Shown here piece after piece: positions 1 to 5,465 of a stretch of 6,593 bases of DNA; positions within the stretch are counted from its first letter, which is position 1; the number at the start of each line of letters is the position of its first letter. The position numbers and the translations under genes were made by a program. Source of the stretch: Lachnospiraceae bacterium (GTDB lineage: Bacteria > Bacillota_A > Clostridia > Lachnospirales > Lachnospiraceae); assembly GCA_009774655.1 (NCBI GenBank), contig VSOD01000241.1, positions 1 to 6,593 on the forward strand. Reading direction: 5' to 3'. The notes beneath the pieces were generated by a model that did no database searches, was not told the DNA's origin, and saw only the letters and a list, made by a program, of their open reading frames with translations.

Positions 1-1380
1 TCCATATAATGCAAGATATCCATTTTCATATATTTTTTTGATACAGGAAGCAACACTTTGTTTCTCGCTGCTGTCCTCTTCCAACTTCACATTCTCCTGA
101 ACAGCTTTATCATCTTCTCCGCTGATTGCAGTTATCGCCCAATTAATGGAACCATTGTATGGCATTCCCTGTGCCAAAGCACCTGCATATGGCGCCGCAG
201 AAATCATACATGCACATAAAGCTGACACGATCAAGGGGATTATTTTCTTTTCGGTAAACAGTCTGTTTAAATTAAAAAGCGCAAACGTACTGCAGACAAT
301 ACACGCCATAATAACCACAAAAAAATGAATCGCAGCAGCTGCTGCCATAGATGCTACGAGTAAAAGCAAATTTTTATTCCAAAACTGTTTAAATCCTGTC
401 ACTCCTTTTCCAGTAATATTTCCTTCATATAAATAATTCACCAGATATAATGCTGAAAGAAATATCGTATGAAGTCCAAATTCCTGTGGCAAAGTGAATT
501 GAAGTCTAAACAAATTTAAAATCATTGCCACACTTATCTGATCTAATGTTAAAAATAACATTAAAACAAACAGGGCCGAATATCTCCAATAAAATATCCT
601 TCGCAGCAAAATATATACTGAAAGCAAAAGAACCGCTACATGAATCCCCTGTAAAAACAGCAGAATACTATATATACGGACACCAAAAAGGGTATTCATA
701 CAGTATATGAAACAATGCATTGCTTCCGGATAAATACCATCTTGAAATATACGTCCCTCTGTCAATGCATAAATCCAGCTGTGATGTGTATATAAGTCCC
801 CATGTCCGTACGAATGTATTTGGGAAGCTCCATAAGAAAAATACACCATTCCATAAAGCAGCACGATTGTCAAAAGACCATATTTCCAAAACAATATGCC
901 TGTCTTATGCCGGATACTCCTTCTGATAGTATTCCAATTACAAGACTTTATTCTCCTGCTATAGTCAGAACTTAGACGTAACACTGTCTGTTTTATATAT
1001 CTGAGCCACATAACAAAAATAAGCAGTATGATCACCATCGCCCGATATTTACCATAAAGGCTGTGTATGTCAGGGAATCCGGCTTTTATTTTTTTATACT
1101 TTTTATAAATATATACCAATATATTTCCGGCAAAGGCAGCTGCAAACACTCCATAAAATAAGTTGAAAACTATTCTTTGATCCAATACATGAAATAACCC
1201 CAGCGTCAATACGATCGAATTGATCAAAACAATCGTCACTGTAACACAGAAGCTGAACCAATACGTCTTCGACTTAGTCCGCAAATGTCCACGAAAGACT
1301 ACCGATGGCCAGAGAAACATCAGAAACAGATAACTGAAAAGCACCTTGCCATATTCTATGACCCAATACCCTGCATCCAT
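1..1380 (-). CDS. Polytopic membrane protein A', putative GT-C-like glycosyltransferase, paralogue of the 830-aa protein; 3' end outside window
   Basis: Reading the minus strand from the ATG at 1380, I checked all 460 codons to base 1 and found no stop, so this is an intact N-terminal part of a gene that continues past the left edge. It aligns along its whole visible length with the protein encoded at 2924-5416: about 68% identity over the first 60 residues and about 77% (72 of 93) over residues 188-280. Hydrophobic segments lie near residues 12-29, 42-63, 74-92, 113-129, 165-184, 236-259, 267-280, 302-316, 337-368 and 379-403. The loop after the fifth holds SYGHGDLYTHH, then DGIYPEAMHCFIYCM, the best-conserved part. 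Relative to its paralogue it lacks about 8 residues near 163 and about 32 in the acidic linker near 420-445. The function is inferred: a membrane sugar transferase of GT-C type is likeliest, but a glycan polymerase or other membrane protein is possible. Hand-counted G+C is about 37%, lower than its neighbours. The start is supported by an AGGGG site six bases upstream. Confidence 0.9.
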   Translation of the reverse strand, partial: MDAGYWVIEYGKVLFSYLFLMFLWPSVVFRGHLRTKSKTYWFSFCVTVTIVLINSIVLTLGLFHVLDQRIVFNLFYGVFAAAFAGNILVYIYKKYKKIKAGFPDIHSLYGKYRAMVIILLIFVMWLRYIKQTVLRLSSDYSRRIKSCNWNTIRRSIRHKTGILFWKYGLLTIVLLYGMVYFSYGASQIHSYGHGDLYTHHSWIYALTEGRIFQDGIYPEAMHCFIYCMNTLFGVRIYSILLFLQGIHVAVLLLSVYILLRRIFYWRYSALFVLMLFLTLDQISVAMILNLFRLQFTLPQEFGLHTIFLSALYLVNYLYEGNITGKGVTGFKQFWNKNLLLLVASMAAAAAIHFFVVIMACIVCSTFALFNLNRLFTEKKIIPLIVSALCACMISAAPYAGALAQGMPYNGSINWAITAISGEDDKAVQENVKLEEDSSEKQSVASCIKKIYENGYLALYG

Positions 1381-1386
1381 TTCATT

Positions 1387-1397
1387 CCCCTTTCCTT
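1387..1397 (-). promoter_or_regulatory. Ribosome binding site of the left-edge membrane protein gene
   Basis: The minus strand reads AAGGAAAGGGG here, ending six bases before the ATG at 1380, an ideal spacing. It confirms the start of a gene that has no stop in the window. A very similar purine run precedes the paralogue at 5416, so the duplicated unit may include its leader. Confidence 0.75.
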
Positions 1398-1421
1398 ACC
1401 ACCGTCAATTTATCTATAGTT

Positions 1422-1449
1422 AACGACATTAGAAATTTGTTATGTCGTT
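1422..1449. repeat. Perfect 8-bp inverted repeat in the 71-bp gap between the DUF4832 gene and the second membrane gene
   Basis: AACGACAT at 1422-1429 and ATGTCGTT at 1442-1449 are exact reverse complements separated by 12 bases. It sits just after the DUF4832 stop codon (1452-1454), in the longest gap of the window. Neither strand has a U-tract after the stem and only three of the eight pairs are G:C, so it is a poor intrinsic terminator. It could be an operator, an mRNA processing or stabilising hairpin, or chance in A+T-rich DNA. Confidence 0.45.
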
Positions 1450-1451
1450 TA

Positions 1452-2906
1452 CTATAATTCATTTGATAAGTATTGACGCAGATCATACAATTCTACATTC
1501 CCGATGTGATAACCCCGCTCATTCATCTCCTGTTCATTGGCTAATGCGATCCTTTGTCCGACTTTCGGGTACAGAACCTCAAAATAGATATCATATTCTG
1601 TATACGCCAAATCCTTTACATCAATTTTCGCCTTAAGTGTCAATCGTTTCTCAGATTCATTTCCGCCGGTCAGCTGGCGCAGGTCCCCATTCATTTGAAA
1701 GGAAACGCTCTCTCCCGATTTCTTATCGTAAAAAACCAACGCAGTCTCCGTCCTGGTATATAACGGCGCAAATCCAACATTCTTCATCACCACACTGACT
1801 TCCAGTTGATCACTCTGATAGTCATGCTGCAGCCCGACACTGTCGATCAGCAGCCGATATCCCAGATGACGCGCCATATAGGTGTACCCGTCTACCCCAT
1901 TGAAGCAGCCCTTCTCAGCAACCTTTGTTTTCTTCCACTTATCCAGTACTTCCTGATCATAACCATTATTCAAATAAGTAACATGCATCGTTGCAAAATC
2001 CCGAACCGCATTATCGAAGTCATTATACGAATTATTAACAACAACCTCCCCGCCATTCGGCACAAAACTACAAAGTTGTTCCTGAAAAGACAACTCCTCC
2101 ATTCTTCTTGTTTTTTTATCACCGTCAACATCTTTTGTTTTATAAGTGCCCAGGTCGCTCTCGTTTCCCATCATGCCGTCATTAAAAAGACTCATTCGTA
2201 CTGCCGGCGAATCATCCGTAAATTCAATTTCAGAAAAATCCCGTATTCCCATGATCCGGCGCCATTGGTCAGGTGTCCTGACCGCCAGGTAGGTTGAGCT
2301 GTCCGTTACACTGTACAGCTGTTTTGTCAGCCGAACCAGATCCTCATCATTTTCGTATTTCGTGCCGTTCATCTCTCCCCAGTTACCGATAAACAACCCC
2401 TGCAATACATAAATTTTTCCACTGTACTTTCTCAGAACATCTTCCAACTGTTCCATATGGCCAAGAATCACATCGACCGTATCCGGCTCATATTTCTCAT
2501 TTTCACCTTCCAGATCATACACGAATCGCACGATCATCTGTTTCTCAAAATCACCTAATACCTGAAACAGGACTTCTATATTTTGCAGCCCTGCTTCACT
2601 GATCTTACCATCTCTGTACTTCTGTAAATTAATTTCGATCAATGTCAGGTCTGTATCTATATCCTTTTTATAGTAATGCTCTAGAAACCACATATAATCG
2701 GCTTTCTCATCCGTTATCAGGAAAGCATACAAATTGTAAAATCCACGCTCAGGATTGCGCAATTCCCGGGCTGATTCTGTAAAAATAATTTCATTCATTC
2801 TGATTTTTTCCCGTTCATATTGCAAAATCACACTGTCAACAAGCATTACTGCCATTAACAGGAGCAGTACTGCGAAATAGAATATCCTCTGCCTTCTTCT
2901 CCTCAT
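1452..2906 (-). CDS. Membrane-anchored DUF4874/DUF4832 protein, putative extracellular glycan-active enzyme
   Basis: The product has 484 residues. RRRR at 2-5 followed by a hydrophobic stretch at about 9-28 is a signal anchor, which places the rest outside the membrane. Residues about 42-200 fit DUF4874: NPERGFY at 51-57 is its hallmark, and GLFIGNWGEMNG at 170-181 resembles the GxWGE segment of TIM-barrel glycoside-hydrolase-like proteins. Residues about 205-475 fit DUF4832: RMSLFNDGMMGNESDLGTY (237-255), PNGGE (283-287), MHVTYLNNGY (307-316) and LGYRLLI (348-354), then a beta-rich end with VVMKNVGFAPLY (372-383). The biochemical activity of these families is poorly established; E178 is only a candidate acid residue. 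The gene starts 17 bases after the upstream membrane gene stops, with a TAGGA site placed for ATG 2906, so the two are probably co-transcribed. Family assignment is from remembered motifs and is quite firm; action on a surface polysaccharide is inference from context. Confidence 0.9.
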   Translation of the reverse strand: MRRRRQRIFYFAVLLLLMAVMLVDSVILQYEREKIRMNEIIFTESARELRNPERGFYNLYAFLITDEKADYMWFLEHYYKKDIDTDLTLIEINLQKYRDGKISEAGLQNIEVLFQVLGDFEKQMIVRFVYDLEGENEKYEPDTVDVILGHMEQLEDVLRKYSGKIYVLQGLFIGNWGEMNGTKYENDEDLVRLTKQLYSVTDSSTYLAVRTPDQWRRIMGIRDFSEIEFTDDSPAVRMSLFNDGMMGNESDLGTYKTKDVDGDKKTRRMEELSFQEQLCSFVPNGGEVVVNNSYNDFDNAVRDFATMHVTYLNNGYDQEVLDKWKKTKVAEKGCFNGVDGYTYMARHLGYRLLIDSVGLQHDYQSDQLEVSVVMKNVGFAPLYTRTETALVFYDKKSGESVSFQMNGDLRQLTGGNESEKRLTLKAKIDVKDLAYTEYDIYFEVLYPKVGQRIALANEQEMNERGYHIGNVELYDLRQYLSNEL

Positions 2907-2915
2907 ACAAATCTA

Positions 2916-2920
2916 TCCTA
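2916..2920 (-). promoter_or_regulatory. Ribosome binding site of the DUF4832 gene, between two closely spaced genes
   Basis: The minus strand reads TAGGA nine bases before the ATG at 2906 and within the 17-base gap after the TGA at 2924-2926. Terminating ribosomes would cover this site, so translational coupling with the upstream membrane gene is likely. It also supports this ATG as the start. Confidence 0.65.
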
Positions 2921-2923
2921 AAC

Positions 2924-5416
2924 TCAATACGTTTCTTTTGGATCCAAATTTAACACATATGCAGGGTCCCCTGTCTCCTGCCGGAAATAATAGCAGACAA
3001 ACGCATCGTCCTCATAAAAAACATTCATCACCGAAGGATGCTCCTTCGCAAACCGCTGGCACCAGTCATAAGCCATCGCCTCCAGCACAGTCCTGTTCTC
3101 CAGCTTTAAGTACATCTCCCATGCACTGCCATACTCCGGCAGTTCCATTTTCACATCTTCCGTTTCATCTAAGAGCTCCAAAATATCTGCCGCAATCATC
3201 TTTGGCGCCTGACTTGCCGCGCTGTCAGGATACCCGTCAGAATACACACTCCAGAAAGGTTTCAGATACTTCTCCTCCCCCATCCAGGGCATTCCCTCAA
3301 AAAACTGTACCTGCCTGTACAGAAGCGGCTTCTTCTCAACAAAAATAAACACATGCTCCGACGGAATTGAATAACTCTCTTCTCCCCCGCAGCGCTCTAC
3401 AAAACTGAGCAGTTCTTCATGCCACCCATACTGAATCACCGGATAAAGCTCATCTGTCGGCGACACGATCGTATAACTGTACTGCGGAAATGTATCAATA
3501 ATGGATTCCGTAACCTCCACCGCCGCGTTATACCTTGACAGCTCGTAGAACAACATCCCTCTGAAATTTCCTGTAGCAACTGCTGCTCCGTAGATTCCTG
3601 CCACTGCCGCAAAAGATGCCAGCCTCATTACAAGATCTGTGCCGATTCCCGCCAATCCGGAAAATACCATATCAGCAGGCATCAGCATAACGCCAAGCAG
3701 CATCATATGTCCCGGTGCAAAAAACCTTCCCTCCGGTATTAAATTCGGCAATCCGATAATCGGTGCAGCGTATAGGAATACATAGAGCACAGATATCAGA
3801 ATCACCGGCGGATAGTATCGGCATATTTCACGAAAACGTTTCAATTTCTTCTTTGTCAACAGGCAAAATACAACCATGGCAACAGTCAAAGCCAATGCCC
3901 AGCCGCCCCTGTTCCAGCCATATAACAGGGCATATCCTTTATCATAGATCTCGGTCATCCCACCAAGAACGCTGTCTGCGATATTGATCCCGCTGCGTTT
4001 CATGTCTTGCATTCCCGCTTCTCTACTCTGTGTAATGCTGGTGTCACCCTCTTCAGGAATCTTCTCTGTATCCTCTTCCTTCTCTATATCCGTGTTTTCT
4101 TCTTTCTCAGCAGCAGATGACTCCTGTTCATCTTTGCTTTCCTCTCCACGCATGACATCAAGTGCCCATTCAATGGATGCACTGAACGGAGTCCCCTGTG
4201 CCACTGCTCCGGCCATAGGCGTTACCGCGATCACTGCCCCACAAAACACTGCCGATATCAATGGAAGCAAATACTTCCTGCTGCATATCTTCTTCCAGGA
4301 AAAAACGGCAAACGACGCACAGACAATCATCGTCATCAGCAGCACATGGAAATGCGTCATGGTGACAGTCGCCAGCGCCATCATAAACAGAAACAAATTC
4401 TCATCCCAAAAATATTTACTTTCACTGCTCTGCTTTCTCTCCAGATAATTCAGCAAAAACAACGCACTCAGGCATACCGTATGCAGTCCAAATTCCATCG
4501 GCATCGTAATCTGCAGGCGGAACATGCTGTGGATCAGATCTGCATTATACAGATCCAGTGTCAAAAACATCATCAGCACAAATACCGCCGTATATCTCCA
4601 GCTGAACACCTTCCTGAGAAGCAGATAGACAGATACCAGAAAGACGGCCACATGAATTCCCTGCAAAAACAGCAGAATACTGTATATCCTGATTCCAAAC
4701 AACATGTGCATACAATAAATAAAGCAATGCATCGCCTGCGGATATATGCCGTCTGCAAAAATATTACCTTCGATCAGGCCGTATATCCATTTATGATGGG
4801 TATACAGATCCCCATATCCATAAGAATTCACCTGAAACGCACCATATGAGAAATATGCCATCCCGTAAATGAGCACGATCGCAAGAATCCCATATCTCCA
4901 GAACAGCGAACTGATCCTTCGTACAAAATTCCAGATTCCCGCTTTCAGCCTCAGTCTGGTCTTCGTCCAGTTACAGGTCTTTATCTTTTTCAAAAAGTCA
5001 ACACTCAGGAATCGTACCGCCCGCTTCACATATTTATAACACACTACAAAAAAAAGAAGGAAGATTACCAGTTTTCTGTATTTTCCCATTAAACTGCGGA
5101 CATTCGGAAACTCTGCTTCCATCATCTTTCTATATTTTCTGTCAAGATAAGTCACAAAATTTTTCAAAAAAGCCAGCACAAACACACCATAAAAAAGTAT
5201 TTCCACCGGCCACTGACGCAATCCATGTAAAAGACCAAGACCCAAAACCACTGTATTCATGATCACGATCGGCACGGTAACACAGAATCCAAAACGGTAG
5301 GTTTTGGACTTTAACCGTAAATGCTCATGAAATACCACCGACGGCCAAAGAAACATCAGAAACAGATAAGCACAAAACACCTTACTGTATTCTACTACCC
5401 AATAATACGAAACCAT
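2924..5416 (-). CDS. Large polytopic membrane protein A (830 aa), putative GT-C-like glycosyltransferase with C-terminal soluble domain
   Basis: Hydrophobic segments lie near residues 12-29, 42-64, 71-91, 115-130, 175-194, 243-267, 276-290, 309-324, 340-373, 382-405, 505-520, 536-556, 569-590 and 595-616, giving roughly 12-14 membrane helices. After the fifth comes a loop with SYGYGDLYTHH (198-208), E216, and DGIYPQAMHCFIYCM (222-236); an acidic residue in an outer loop early in the protein is typical of GT-C transferases that use polyprenyl-phosphate sugars. Residues about 425-460 form a very acidic Glu/Lys/Asp linker. Residues about 630-830 are soluble and match no family I recognise; they include SPTDELYP (652-659) and YGWHEELLSF (663-672). 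I do not recognise a named family for the whole protein, so the transferase role rests on architecture, the loop and the GT2 gene 49 bases upstream. Alternatives are a glycan polymerase or flippase-like protein. It is a diverged paralogue of the protein at 1-1380. The start is shared with that paralogue in alignment. Confidence 0.9.
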   Translation of the reverse strand: MVSYYWVVEYSKVFCAYLFLMFLWPSVVFHEHLRLKSKTYRFGFCVTVPIVIMNTVVLGLGLLHGLRQWPVEILFYGVFVLAFLKNFVTYLDRKYRKMMEAEFPNVRSLMGKYRKLVIFLLFFVVCYKYVKRAVRFLSVDFLKKIKTCNWTKTRLRLKAGIWNFVRRISSLFWRYGILAIVLIYGMAYFSYGAFQVNSYGYGDLYTHHKWIYGLIEGNIFADGIYPQAMHCFIYCMHMLFGIRIYSILLFLQGIHVAVFLVSVYLLLRKVFSWRYTAVFVLMMFLTLDLYNADLIHSMFRLQITMPMEFGLHTVCLSALFLLNYLERKQSSESKYFWDENLFLFMMALATVTMTHFHVLLMTMIVCASFAVFSWKKICSRKYLLPLISAVFCGAVIAVTPMAGAVAQGTPFSASIEWALDVMRGEESKDEQESSAAEKEENTDIEKEEDTEKIPEEGDTSITQSREAGMQDMKRSGINIADSVLGGMTEIYDKGYALLYGWNRGGWALALTVAMVVFCLLTKKKLKRFREICRYYPPVILISVLYVFLYAAPIIGLPNLIPEGRFFAPGHMMLLGVMLMPADMVFSGLAGIGTDLVMRLASFAAVAGIYGAAVATGNFRGMLFYELSRYNAAVEVTESIIDTFPQYSYTIVSPTDELYPVIQYGWHEELLSFVERCGGEESYSIPSEHVFIFVEKKPLLYRQVQFFEGMPWMGEEKYLKPFWSVYSDGYPDSAASQAPKMIAADILELLDETEDVKMELPEYGSAWEMYLKLENRTVLEAMAYDWCQRFAKEHPSVMNVFYEDDAFVCYYFRQETGDPAYVLNLDPKETY
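4037..4144 (-). other. Low-complexity acidic linker coding segment inside membrane protein A
   Basis: This segment encodes residues 425-460, dominated by Glu, Asp, Lys, Ser and Thr. It contains a 13-base near-repeat 18 bases apart (4061-4073 and 4079-4091, one mismatch), encoding DIEK and DTEK six residues apart. The left-edge paralogue has a much shorter acidic stretch at the same place. Growth by small in-frame slippage or duplication is a reasonable inference. It lies between a membrane helix and the region GMTEIYDKGYALLYG, whose end is again conserved between the copies. Confidence 0.7.
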
Positions 5417-5428
5417 GCTGTCTGTTTT

Positions 5429-5435
5429 CCCCTTT
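5429..5435 (-). promoter_or_regulatory. Ribosome binding site of membrane protein A, unusually far from the start
   Basis: The minus strand reads AAAGGGG, but 12 bases separate it from the ATG at 5416, against six for the near-identical site before the paralogue at 1380. There is no ATG, GTG or TTG between the site and 5416, and the protein alignment with the paralogue begins exactly at this Met, so the start stands. The long spacing may lower initiation. Confidence 0.55.
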
Positions 5436-5465
5436 CTTAAGACAAATGCACATCATACTGCTGTC

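Noticed and set aside
668..889. Minus-strand open frame of 73 codons
   Set aside because: It is an alternative frame within the left-edge membrane gene; the main frame is open throughout and matches the paralogue.
1..1380. Left-edge copy as a decayed pseudogene
   Set aside because: Every one of its 460 codons was checked with no stop or frameshift, and it has a good ribosome binding site, so there is no sign of decay in the visible part.
1422..1458. Inverted repeat as a terminator, or the plus-strand TATAAT at 1453-1458 as a promoter
   Set aside because: No U-tract follows the stem on either strand, and the TATAAT has no suitable -35 at normal spacing and no gene downstream on the plus strand.
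1806..2297. Plus-strand open frame of 163 codons
   Set aside because: It lies wholly inside the DUF4832 coding region on the other strand and its translation has no domain character; the minus-strand product has clear family motifs.
2938..3348. Plus-strand open frame of 136 codons, rich in Pro, Ser and His
   Set aside because: It is antisense to the C-terminal domain of membrane protein A, and its biased composition is typical of a shadow frame.
3984..4849. Two overlapping plus-strand open frames of 154 and 167 codons
   Set aside because: Both are antisense to membrane protein A. The first is Ser-rich because it is antisense to the acidic Glu/Lys linker. Conservation between A and A' is in the minus-strand frame.
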